NCBI GenBank assembly: GCA_030531285.1
Contig: JAUNNW010000050.1
Coordinates: 1 to 9,390, forward strand
Direction of reading: 5' to 3'
Length of the DNA: 9,390 bases
From: Synergistaceae bacterium
Lineage (GTDB): Bacteria > Synergistota > Synergistia > Synergistales > Synergistaceae
The position numbers and the translations under genes were made by a program. This document shows, one piece after another, positions 1 through 6,430 of this stretch (the first letter of the stretch is position 1; each line of letters opens with the position of its first letter). The notes under the pieces were generated by a model that was given only the letters and a program-made list of their open reading frames with translations, was not told the DNA's origin and did not search any database.

Positions 1-76
1 CTGCGGCTTCGGAGGAAAATGAACGGTGCTCCCAGTAAGAAGTAATCCGGAGTTTTTATTTTGGCGCTTTCGCGCC

Positions 77-152
77 GCTGACGGCTGTCGGCTGTCGGCT
101 GATAGCAAAAATCAAAAACAAATGATTTAGCTGTCAGCTGTCAGCTATCAGC
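77..152. repeat. Two facing clusters of GCTGTC(A/G) heptamer repeats
   Basis: Positions 77-106 read as GCTGACG, GCTGTCG, GCTGTCG and then GCTGATAGC. Positions 130-152 read as GCTGTCA, GCTGTCA, GCTATCA, GC. The 7-bp period is exact within each cluster. The outer nonamers GCTGATAGC (98-106) and GCTATCAGC (144-152) are exact reverse complements, so the two clusters could also pair across the AT-rich spacer 107-129. No coding frame is evident. Short heptameric tandem repeats of this kind are found dispersed in intergenic DNA of several bacterial groups; their function is unknown. The repeat itself is seen directly; any role is open. Confidence 0.8.
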
Positions 153-196
153 GCCCCGTAGGGGCTGTGTTTAACATACCCAAAAGCAATTTTGGG
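153..196. other. Two small intergenic hairpins
   Basis: GCCCC-GTA-GGGGC (153-165) forms a 5-bp stem with a 3-nt loop directly abutting the heptamer cluster. CCCAAAA-GCAA-TTTTGGG (179-196) forms a 7-bp stem with a 4-nt loop. Neither is followed by a convincing U-run in the direction leading away from a gene, so I do not call them terminators. Another 5-bp hairpin, GGCGC-TTTC-GCGCC, lies at 63-76. Together with the heptamers and the terminator at 213-241 they make this short interval very rich in structure. Confidence 0.55.
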
Positions 197-197
197 C

Positions 198-241
198 AAA
201 ATAAAAAATTAAAAACGGCTTGGAATTTTCCCAAGCCGTTT
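198..241 (-). terminator. Rho-independent terminator of the polar amino-acid transporter operon
   Basis: An 11-bp perfect stem (213-223 paired with 231-241, arm AAACGGCTTGG) encloses a 7-nt loop. On the minus strand the stem is followed by a long U-rich tract (complement of 198-215, almost all A on the plus strand). It lies about 120 nt beyond the stop codon of the ATPase gene ending at 363. The plus-strand side has only a short T stretch (TTTGTTTA), so weak bidirectional action is possible. Confidence 0.85.
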
Positions 242-285
242 GTTTATATCCGTACAGGGCACGTGCAACAGATTTAAGAGGTCTT

Positions 286-381
286 GTAATTGCCTTTTTG
301 GGTAATTGTTTCTTTTGGTAATTGGTTTTCTCGGTAATTGTTTTTTATCGTACTTGGTCCTTTTAGTAATTGCTTCTTGGT
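286..381. repeat. 16-bp imperfect tandem repeat, six units, overlapping the 3' end of the ATPase gene
   Basis: The core GTAATTG occurs at 286, 302, 318, 334 and 366, with the variant GTACTTG at 350, so the spacing is exactly 16 bp each time. The other 9 bases of each unit are T-rich on the plus strand and vary. On the transcribed minus strand each unit reads roughly CAATTAC preceded by an A-rich stretch. The last unit lies partly inside the coding sequence: it covers the stop codon (363-365) and supplies the final codons of the protein. The first five units fill the space between the stop codon and the terminator, so they should be in the mRNA 3' untranslated region. The period is not a multiple of three, so this is not a coding repeat. 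Confidence 0.85.
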
Positions 382-1154
382 TTTACGGCGCTGAGGAAAT
401 GTTTAAGCCGTCCGGTTTCCGGCGCGCCGAAGATTTTTTCGGGCGTTCCCTGTTCCATAATTCCGCCGTCCGCAAGGAAGATTACTTTTCCGGCAATGTC
501 GCGGGCAAAGCTCATTTCGTGCGTTGCCACGAGCATTGTCATTTTTTCTTCGGCAAGTTCTTTCATTACCTGCAGTACTTCCTGTGTGAGTTCAGGATCA
601 AGCGCGGAGGTGGGCTCGTCAAACAGTATTATTTCAGGTTTCACGGCAAGCGCTCTCGCTATAGCAACGCGCTGCTGCTGCCCGCCGGACAGTTCGTACG
701 GGTAGCAGCCGGCTTTTGTTTCAAGTCCCACTTTTTTCAGCACTTCTTTTGCTTCGGGCATTACTTCTTCAAGGTTTCTTCCCTGCACCGTTAAAGGGGC
801 TTCCGTAAGGTTTTGTATTACTGTCATGTGCGGAAAAAGGTTAAATTGCTGGAAGCACATCGCCGTTTTGGAGCAGACCGCTCTCGCTTCGTCGTCAGGC
901 ACGTATTTTCCGTCACGCACCAACCATTTGTCCGCTATCTGGATTGATCCGCCGTCTACGCTTTCAAGTCTGTTTATGCAGCGCAGCAGTGTTGATTTGC
1001 CGCAGCCCGAAGGACCTATGAGCGACACCGTTTCACCCTGTTCAACTGTCAGGCTAACTTTTTCGAATACGCGCAGTTTGCCGAAGTTTTTGCGGAGTTT
1101 TTCAGTTCTGATGATTTCTTTGTTTCCGCTGATTGTTTTTGTGAGGTTTTCCAT
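363..1154 (-). CDS. Polar amino-acid ABC transporter, ATP-binding protein (GlnQ/HisP type)
   Basis: Cytoplasmic ATPase that powers the importer encoded with the permease (1170-1814) and binding protein (1880-2674). All motifs are intact in the 263-aa product: Walker A GPSGCGKST (47-55), Q-loop FQQFNLFPH (101-109), ABC signature LSGGQQQR (155-162), Walker B IILFDEP (175-181), D-loop SALD (183-186) and switch histidine H212. FQQFNLFPHMT and the ATHEMSFAR stretch are typical of the polar amino-acid (PAAT) ATPases. The family is usually about 240-250 aa; here about a dozen extra residues precede the normal start of the fold. The ATG is supported by a GGGGGAG ribosome-binding site 8 nt upstream. 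The 15-nt gap to the permease indicates one operon. The last codons fall inside the 16-bp tandem repeat, so the C-terminal RSNY is probably repeat-derived. Substrate (glutamine, arginine, cystine or another) cannot be read from the sequence. Confidence 0.95.
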   Translation of the reverse strand: MENLTKTISGNKEIIRTEKLRKNFGKLRVFEKVSLTVEQGETVSLIGPSGCGKSTLLRCINRLESVDGGSIQIADKWLVRDGKYVPDDEARAVCSKTAMCFQQFNLFPHMTVIQNLTEAPLTVQGRNLEEVMPEAKEVLKKVGLETKAGCYPYELSGGQQQRVAIARALAVKPEIILFDEPTSALDPELTQEVLQVMKELAEEKMTMLVATHEMSFARDIAGKVIFLADGGIMEQGTPEKIFGAPETGRLKHFLSAVKPRSNY

Positions 1155-1169
1155 TGTTTCACTCCCCCG

Positions 1170-1814
1170 CTATTCGCTGTAGCGCGCGTAGTGCGTTTCA
1201 AGCCGCGCAAATATTTTGCTGACGATAAAGGTCATCACAAGGTAGAAAATTGCGGCAAGCAGGAACGGTGTCATTGTAAATTCGCGCTGTACTATGGTTC
1301 TCGCTTCGCGGAGAAGGTCGTTCATCGCAAGCACGTACACGAGTGAGGTGTCTTTTACGAGCGTTATGGTTTCGTTGCAAACCGGAGGGAGTACGCGTTT
1401 TGTCATTTGAGGGAGTATTATGCGCCGCAGCATTTGCCCGTTTGTGAAACCGAAAGCTTTCGCCGCTTCGTATTGCCCTTTCGGTATGGATTGTATTCCG
1501 GCGCGGAATATTTCCGAGAAGTACGCCGCGTAGTTGAGGACAAAGGCAAGCAGCGCTGCCGCAAGTCCCGGAAGCAGTATGCCGAAGTACGGCAGTACGA
1601 AATAGAAGAAGAAGAGTTGGAGCATAAGCGGCGTTCCGCGCATTATCCAGCTGTATATTTCTATTGTTTTTGAAACAGTTTTTATTTTGGATATGCGTCC
1701 AAGCGCAAGCGCAAAGCCAAGCGGCAGAGCAAAAGCAAGCGTGGCAAAGAATACCGTCAGCGTTATTTTCGTGCCGCTGAGCATCGGTATGCACATTCTG
1801 ATTATCTGTTCCAT
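1170..1814 (-). CDS. Polar amino-acid ABC transporter, permease (HisM/GlnP type)
   Basis: Inner-membrane subunit of the polar amino-acid importer, 214 aa, a normal length for the HisMQ family. It has about five hydrophobic segments. The family hallmarks are present: RGTPLMLQ (59-66) at the start of the conserved domain, and the cytoplasmic EAA loop around 116-135 (EAAKAFGFTNGQMLRRIILP), which contacts the ATPase, followed by KDTSL (154-158). Only one permease is encoded here, so it presumably works as a homodimer. It sits 65 nt downstream of the binding-protein gene and 15 nt upstream of the ATPase gene. The ribosome-binding site for the chosen ATG is weak (GGGTG); internal Met7 and Met11 are less likely alternatives because the first hydrophobic segment starts soon after them. 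Confidence 0.94.
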   Translation of the reverse strand: MEQIIRMCIPMLSGTKITLTVFFATLAFALPLGFALALGRISKIKTVSKTIEIYSWIMRGTPLMLQLFFFYFVLPYFGILLPGLAAALLAFVLNYAAYFSEIFRAGIQSIPKGQYEAAKAFGFTNGQMLRRIILPQMTKRVLPPVCNETITLVKDTSLVYVLAMNDLLREARTIVQREFTMTPFLLAAIFYLVMTFIVSKIFARLETHYARYSE

Positions 1815-1879
1815 TCGTTATACACCCGTATCGTGATAAATTGCACTGTACGCTGAAAGCCGGAAGCTGAACTGTTTTT

Positions 1880-2674
1880 CTATTTCTTTTTAAGCAGCAG
1901 GTCGGCGCCGAACCATTTTTCGCTTATTTTTGCTCCGGTTCCGTCTGCTGTGATTTCGTCAATTTTGCTCTGTATAAGGCTGCGAAGACTGTCGTTGCCT
2001 TTGCGGAAGGCTATGCCAAACTGCGCCGACGGTCCGAAGGCTTTGTCTATGCAGACAAATTTGCCGGGACGTTTGCTCATGTAGTAGCGTCCGACTATTT
2101 CGTCCGCGAGGACGCCTTCAAGCCGCCCGTTTTCAAGGTCTATAAAGGCTTCAATGTAGTCAGTGTATTTTTTGACTGTGACGGTTTTTTTGAATTCAGG
2201 CTGTTTTTCCATGTTGTCGTCTGCCGTGCTGGCATTCTGCAGCCCGATGGTTTTTCCGGCAAGGCCGTCAAGATCTTTGACAGACGAATCGATTCTGACA
2301 AACAGCAGCTGTCTGTTGTTCATGTAGGGATCGCTGAAAAGCATATTTTTTTCACGTTCCGGCGTGATGTCAAGCCCGTTCCAAATGCAGTCAATGCGTC
2401 CGCTGGAGAGTTCCGCTTCTTTGCTCGACCAGTCGATTGCTTTGAATTCAACGGGCACGGACAGGCGTTTCGCCACTTCTTTCGCTATGTCAATGTCAAA
2501 GCCGACAATTTCGTTCTGTTCATTTTTGAAGCCCATGGGCGGGAAGCTGTCGTCAAGTCCGACAATTATTTTTTCAATTTCCGGGGCAGCAGTTTTTCCG
2601 CAGCCTCCGAAAGCGCAGTACAATCCTGCGGCTGCCAACAGTATTGCGATTACGGCGATGATTTTTTTATTCAT
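1880..2674 (-). CDS. Polar amino-acid ABC transporter, substrate-binding lipoprotein (SBP family 3)
   Basis: Captures an amino acid outside the inner membrane and delivers it to the permease encoded next. The 264-aa product begins with a hydrophobic signal segment (4-24) and a cysteine at position 25 in the context AFGGC, which fits a permissive lipobox although Phe at -3 is unusual; it is probably a lipid-anchored protein. The family-3 signature GFDIDIAKEVAKRL (58-71) is a full match. Typical ligand-site elements follow: DDSFPPMGF (41-49), TPERE (104-108), whose Arg107 is the likely carboxylate clamp, AST (148-150) and Asp191 in LADEIVG, the likely amino-group contact. The roles of these residues are inferred from HisJ/GlnH-type structures. 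The start is fixed by a strong GGAGGAG site 5 nt upstream. It is the first gene of a three-gene operon behind a terminator and a possible promoter. Confidence 0.93.
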   Translation of the reverse strand: MNKKIIAVIAILLAAAGLYCAFGGCGKTAAPEIEKIIVGLDDSFPPMGFKNEQNEIVGFDIDIAKEVAKRLSVPVEFKAIDWSSKEAELSSGRIDCIWNGLDITPEREKNMLFSDPYMNNRQLLFVRIDSSVKDLDGLAGKTIGLQNASTADDNMEKQPEFKKTVTVKKYTDYIEAFIDLENGRLEGVLADEIVGRYYMSKRPGKFVCIDKAFGPSAQFGIAFRKGNDSLRSLIQSKIDEITADGTGAKISEKWFGADLLLKKK

Positions 2675-2729
2675 TTTGTCTCCTCCGTTCGTTTGGATGC
2701 CGCAAGCAGCATCGCTTTAGCACGTTGTA

Positions 2730-2758
2730 ATGCTATCACAAAAATATGCCGCACGCAA
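2730..2758 (-). promoter_or_regulatory. Possible sigma-70-type promoter for the polar amino-acid operon
   Basis: On the minus strand TTGCGT (complement of 2753-2758) is followed after exactly 17 nt by TAGCAT (complement of 2730-2735), about 55 nt upstream of the binding-protein ATG. The match is moderate (3/6 and 4/6 to consensus). Its position just behind the terminator at 2762-2787 is where a promoter is expected. Pattern match only. Confidence 0.3.
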
Positions 2759-2761
2759 GAA

Positions 2762-2787
2762 AAACTGCCTGACAATTCAGGCAGTTT
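2762..2787 (-). terminator. Rho-independent terminator after the SPOR gene (end of the liv transcript)
   Basis: An 11-bp perfect stem (2762-2772 with 2777-2787, arm AAACTGCCTGA on the plus strand) has a 4-nt loop. Read on the minus strand the 3' arm runs into TTTTTCTT. It lies 55 nt beyond the stop codon of the gene at 2843-4039 and separates the liv/SPOR transcript from the polar amino-acid operon. Confidence 0.85.
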
Positions 2788-2842
2788 CAGTTTGTTTCAG
2801 CTTGTTTGATCTGTTTTACGGCGCGTTTTCTAAAACACACCC

Positions 2843-4039
2843 TTATTTTTCGGCAATGAAGCAGGAACAGCCAAGCCGCGCCAGCGTACGTATGTATTCG
2901 TCAGCCTGCTGTTTGTTTTCAGCGTCAACGCGCGCACGCCACCACTGCACGCCGTTTTTAACAGGACCTTTCTGCACGTACGCAGGCAGACCGTTTTTTC
3001 TGATTTTGTCTGTCAGCGCCTGTATTCCTTTTTTGTTCACGGAGGCGGAGAACTGTATCACTATGCGGTTTTTTTTCGGGATTTCCGCTTTCTGTTCCGG
3101 CATGGCTGTTTTCGTCTGCGGCTGTTCTACAGTTTCCGTTTTTTGTGCCGTCTGCGGCGTTTCTTTGATAACAGGCGGCTGTTCCGGTTTTGTTGTTTTT
3201 GCGTTCTGCGCCTGCAGCGGCGCTTTTTTTACGTCAAGCGCCTGCTTCGGAAGCGGTTTCGGCTGTTCCTGCCGTTCCGCTTTTGCGGCGCTGCCGTTCT
3301 GTCTGCTGTCTTCCGGCGCTTTTTTCGCGGCAGCCGTTTTGTCTGCGCGGATGTTTTTTTCTGCGGCAATTTTTTCAGGCTGGTTCGTTTTTTCCGTTTT
3401 TTCTGTCTGTCTGACGGTTTTTTCTTCTGCTGCGGCAGGCTTTGTCTCTTGTGTCTGGGCACAGACAGCTGTTTCTTTATTATTTTCCGGCTGTTTTTCC
3501 TGCGCCATTTTCTTCTTAACGGCAGTTTCAAACAGCAGAGGTCTGAGAGAGTAGTCGCGGCGCAGTTCTGTTACAACTGCGTCCGTATAGTCTTCAGCCG
3601 GCATTTTTTCCGCGCCTTTGAGATAGACTCTGTACAACTGCTGTTTGTCCGCAACTTTTTCTATGGCGTTGTCAACATCGTTCATAACGTCCTGCAGCAT
3701 GGCTTCGCCGTACATTTTTATCTGTTTTTCCGCGTCTTTTTTAAGTTTCTGCCGTTTTGTTTCATCTTTTTCTTTTTTGAGGGCAGCGGCAAGTTCCGCA
3801 TTGACACGTTTAGCGTATTCTTCCGTTTCTTCTTTGAAAATTTTGTAGCAGGAGGTGGATCCGTAGACTTTTTCTACGTCTATGAAGCCGTCCTGCGGAA
3901 GCGTTCCGCCCCGCGAATTTTCTGCTGTTGCCAGCGTTGAAGATTTCACGGTATTAAGAACCGTTGCAGGTCTGTGCGGTGTTACCGCGCACAACAGCGC
4001 TGCCGCCGCTATAAGTAACAGGATTATTTTTTTGTCCAT
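2843..4039 (-). CDS. SPOR-domain envelope protein with a Skp/OmpH-like N-terminal region
   Basis: The 398-aa product has four parts. Residues 1-20 are a hydrophobic signal or membrane anchor; Cys17 is not in a lipobox. Residues about 51-165 resemble the periplasmic chaperone Skp/OmpH: a GFIDVEKVYGSTS opening, a long Lys/Glu/Ala-rich helix (about 65-110), then VDNAIEKVADKQQLYRVYLKG and a closing DYTDAVVTEL. Residues about 175-322 are a Lys/Glu/Gln/Ala/Pro-rich linker with no Phe, Tyr, Trp or His, surely disordered. Residues about 324-396 are a SPOR domain (RIVIQFSASVNKKG, GLPAYVQKG, WWRARVD, ADEYIRTLARLG). SPOR domains bind denuded glycan strands of peptidoglycan, often at division sites; Skp-type domains hold unfolded outer-membrane proteins. 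The SPOR call is firm, the Skp call is by eye. It lies 22 nt behind livF without a good ribosome-binding site (nearest AGGA is 16 nt from the ATG), so translation may depend on coupling to livF. Confidence 0.85.
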   Translation of the reverse strand: MDKKIILLLIAAAALLCAVTPHRPATVLNTVKSSTLATAENSRGGTLPQDGFIDVEKVYGSTSCYKIFKEETEEYAKRVNAELAAALKKEKDETKRQKLKKDAEKQIKMYGEAMLQDVMNDVDNAIEKVADKQQLYRVYLKGAEKMPAEDYTDAVVTELRRDYSLRPLLFETAVKKKMAQEKQPENNKETAVCAQTQETKPAAAEEKTVRQTEKTEKTNQPEKIAAEKNIRADKTAAAKKAPEDSRQNGSAAKAERQEQPKPLPKQALDVKKAPLQAQNAKTTKPEQPPVIKETPQTAQKTETVEQPQTKTAMPEQKAEIPKKNRIVIQFSASVNKKGIQALTDKIRKNGLPAYVQKGPVKNGVQWWRARVDAENKQQADEYIRTLARLGCSCFIAEK

Positions 4040-4061
4040 GTTATGTCTGACGTTTTCCTGT

Positions 4062-4778
4062 TTATTTTACGCCGAGGTATGCTGCCTGAATTTCCTCGTT
4101 TTTAAGCAGTTCGGAGGATTTGCCTTCAATAATAACTTTTCCGGTCTGCAGGACGTATGCCCTGTCAGAAAGCTGCAGCGCTTTTTTTGCGTTCTGTTCT
4201 ACGATGAGTATTGTTGTGCCGAGTTCTTTGTTGATTATTTTTAATTCTTTGAAAATTTCGCTGATTATTATCGGTGCAAGTCCCAATGACGGTTCGTCAA
4301 GCAGAAGCACTTCTGGCTTCTGCATAAGCGCCCTGCCGATTGCAAGCATTTGCTGTTCACCGCCGGAGAGCGTGCCGGCGTATTGTTTTTTTCTTTCTTC
4401 AAGGCGTGGGAACAGTCTGTAGATTTCTTTGAGCTGTTCCGCGATTTCTTTTTTGTCTTTGAGCGGGAAGGCTCCCATTTGCAGGTTTTCGTAGACGGTT
4501 AGCGGCGCAAAGACCCTTCTGCCTTCCGGCGATATGCTTATTTTTTCGCATGCAACGCGGAAGCTTTTGTCAGGCAGAGGTTTGCCGTTAAGCAGAATTT
4601 CTCCGCCGGCACGCGGAATGTCGCCCATAATCGCGTTCATCATTGTTGTTTTGCCGGCGCCGTTCGCACCGATAACAGAGACTATTTCGCCGCGGAAAAC
4701 GTCAAGATCAATTCCTCTCAGCGCCTGAATGGCACCGTAGCGTACGCTTAAATTTCTGACGGAAAGGACAGCTTCCAC
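4062..4778 (-). CDS. livF: Branched-chain amino-acid ABC transporter, ATP-binding protein LivF
   Basis: One of the two cytoplasmic ATPases of the Liv (HAAT family) importer; it should pair with LivG. The 238-aa product, normal for LivF, has Walker A GANGAGKTT (37-45), SPEGRRVF (83-90), signature LSGGEQQM (137-144) and Walker B VLLLDEP (157-163) followed by SLGLAP. The usual switch histidine is replaced by Gln195 in VEQNA, which is the norm in LivF and not a defect. The C-terminal AAYLG tail is also typical. Translation starts at GTG, 2 nt after the livG stop, with a strong AGGAGG site 7 nt upstream inside the end of livG, so the two ATPases are translationally linked. Leucine, isoleucine and valine are the classic substrates, but the family also carries other amino acids and amides, so the substrate is not settled. 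Confidence 0.96.
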   Translation of the reverse strand: MEAVLSVRNLSVRYGAIQALRGIDLDVFRGEIVSVIGANGAGKTTMMNAIMGDIPRAGGEILLNGKPLPDKSFRVACEKISISPEGRRVFAPLTVYENLQMGAFPLKDKKEIAEQLKEIYRLFPRLEERKKQYAGTLSGGEQQMLAIGRALMQKPEVLLLDEPSLGLAPIIISEIFKELKIINKELGTTILIVEQNAKKALQLSDRAYVLQTGKVIIEGKSSELLKNEEIQAAYLGVK

Positions 4779-4780
4779 GT

Positions 4781-5548
4781 TTATTCCTCCTCTCCGAGAT
4801 ACGCAGCAAGAACTTCGGGATTGTTCTGCACTTCCTGTGCAGTACCGTCGGCAATTTTAGCGCCGAAGTTGATGCAGATAACGTGCGAGCATATATTCAT
4901 TACAACGTCCATGTGGTGCTCTATGAGCAGTATCGTCAGGTTGAAATCACTGTGAATGCCTCTTATCAGCTCGTTGAGTTCGACAACTTCTTCAGGGTTC
5001 ATGCCGGCGGCAGGCTCGTCAAGCAGAAGAAGTCTGGGACGGAGAGCAAGAGCGCGTGCTATTTCAAGTCTGCGCTGCATGCCGTACGGAAGCGTTCCGG
5101 CGGTCTGCTCCGCACGGTCTGCCAGTCCGACTCTTTCAAGCAGAGCCATACTTTCGCCGCGGATTTCTTTTTCAAATTTTTTCCAGCGCCCTAAATGTGT
5201 GACCGCTTCCGCAAAGCTGTATTTGTGGAAGTTCTGCGCCGCGGTCATTACGTTTTCAAGCACGGTTGAGCCGCCGAACAGTCTGAGGTTCTGGAAGGTT
5301 CTGGCTATGCCGAGCGGCACAATCTGATAGGTTTTCAGTTTGTCTATCCGCTTTCCGTCATAGATAATTTCGCCTGAGGTCGTGCTGTACACGCCGGTAA
5401 CAAGGTTAAACACCGTTGTTTTACCGGCTCCGTTGGGACCGATAAGCCCTGCAAGCTCTCCTTCTCCTATTTTAAAGAAAACATTGTCAACGGCGGTTAC
5501 GCCTCCGAAACGGATAGTCAGGTTTTTAACTTCAAGAAGGGTACCCAT
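4781..5548 (-). CDS. livG: Branched-chain amino-acid ABC transporter, ATP-binding protein LivG
   Basis: Second ATPase of the Liv importer. The 255-aa product has Walker A GPNGAGKTT (37-45), Q-loop RTFQNLRLF (83-91), signature LPYGMQRR (153-160), Walker B LLLLDEP (173-179) with AAGMNP, and switch histidine H211 in IEHHMD. The LPYG form of the signature and the C-terminal extension ending in VQNNPEVLAAYLGEEE are characteristic of LivG-type proteins. Its ATG directly follows the livM stop codon (TAG-ATG, zero gap), with GGAGG 8 nt upstream, and its own stop lies 2 nt before livF. This packing points to one polycistronic message and coupled translation. Confidence 0.96.
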   Translation of the reverse strand: MGTLLEVKNLTIRFGGVTAVDNVFFKIGEGELAGLIGPNGAGKTTVFNLVTGVYSTTSGEIIYDGKRIDKLKTYQIVPLGIARTFQNLRLFGGSTVLENVMTAAQNFHKYSFAEAVTHLGRWKKFEKEIRGESMALLERVGLADRAEQTAGTLPYGMQRRLEIARALALRPRLLLLDEPAAGMNPEEVVELNELIRGIHSDFNLTILLIEHHMDVVMNICSHVICINFGAKIADGTAQEVQNNPEVLAAYLGEEE

Positions 5549-6421
5549 CTATTTGCCCTCCTTTGCAGTTTTTTTGCCCAATCCGAAATGTTTTTTGAGA
5601 TAATCAGGCGTCAGTTCGTTTGTGCCCATAAGTCCCTCGGGACGCAGTATCATTACGAGTACAAGTACAAGTCCATAGATAAGCATGCGGTATTTTGAAA
5701 TCGGGCGAAAGATTTCCGTTACAAGCGTCAGGATCGCAGTACCTATGAGGCAGCCGCTCATTGAGCCAAGACCGCCGAGGACAACAACGGAAACGAGTTC
5801 AGTAGATTTTGCCATATCAAACATAACAGGCTGGATAAACGAGATAAAGCCTGCGAGCAGCGCGCCGGCAACACCGCAGTAAAAACCTGAAATCGCAAGA
5901 CTCAGAACACGGCAGCGCGCCGTGTTGAAGCCAAGCAACGAAGCCGCAACGTAGTCGTCGCGGCATGCTTTGAAGGCGCGTCCGTAACGGCTGTTCACAA
6001 GGTAGAACATTCCGAAGGTCATAACAAGAAAAAACGCAAGCACAACAGGCAGCGTCGTGTAGTTGTCAATGCCGGGATAACCTCTGGCTCCGCGCGTAAC
6101 GCTCTCCCAGTTTTCTATTATCAGGCGTATTGCTTCGCCGAGTCCGAGAGAAGCGATTGTGTAGTAGTCGCCTACAAGTTTCAGCGTCGGAAGACCGATG
6201 AGATACGCGCAGATCATCGCAAGCAAACCGCCTGCAATAATTGCCAGAACAAAATGAAGGTGGAACTGAACCGTGAGAATTGCCGCCGTGTATGCGCCGA
6301 TAACCATGTAGCCTGCATGTCCCAGCGTGTAAATTCCGGTAAAGCCGGTGAACAAAGACACGCCGAGAGAGGCTATGCAGTTAATGGCAAGGAGCGTGAC
6401 AATACCTGAAGAATAACCCAT
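5549..6421 (-). CDS. livM: Branched-chain amino-acid ABC transporter, permease LivM
   Basis: One of the two inner-membrane permeases of the Liv importer, partner of LivH. The 290-aa product has about eight hydrophobic segments. Family motifs are present: GFTGIYTLGHAGYMVIGAY (26-44), GDYYTIASLG (84-93), RGARGYPGI (110-118), the cytoplasmic coupling region RAFKACRDDYVAASLLGFN (148-166), VVVLGGLGSMSG (212-223) and RPEGLMG (260-266). The C-terminus is a short lysine-rich cytoplasmic tail. E. coli LivM is longer at its N-terminus, but about 290-320 aa is common elsewhere. The ATG is 9 nt after the livH stop with a modest AGGCGG site. No missing segment or frameshift is seen. Confidence 0.95.
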   Translation of the reverse strand: MGYSSGIVTLLAINCIASLGVSLFTGFTGIYTLGHAGYMVIGAYTAAILTVQFHLHFVLAIIAGGLLAMICAYLIGLPTLKLVGDYYTIASLGLGEAIRLIIENWESVTRGARGYPGIDNYTTLPVVLAFFLVMTFGMFYLVNSRYGRAFKACRDDYVAASLLGFNTARCRVLSLAISGFYCGVAGALLAGFISFIQPVMFDMAKSTELVSVVVLGGLGSMSGCLIGTAILTLVTEIFRPISKYRMLIYGLVLVLVMILRPEGLMGTNELTPDYLKKHFGLGKKTAKEGK

Positions 6422-6430
6422 TTCTGCCGC

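Noticed and set aside
1..45. Possible 3' end of a plus-strand gene entering from the left edge
   Set aside because: Two different frames are open to stops at 36-38 and 43-45; neither tail is recognisable and 15 codons cannot be judged.
259..266. Perfect palindrome GCACGTGC downstream of the ATPase gene
   Set aside because: It is only 8 bp, a single occurrence beyond the stop codon, with no second site or promoter nearby.
3143..3940. Long plus-strand open frame (265 codons) opposite the SPOR gene
   Set aside because: It is very rich in Phe, Arg and Cys because it reads the complement of the Lys/Glu/Gln-rich linker; it has no family match and the opposite strand has a clear gene with domains.
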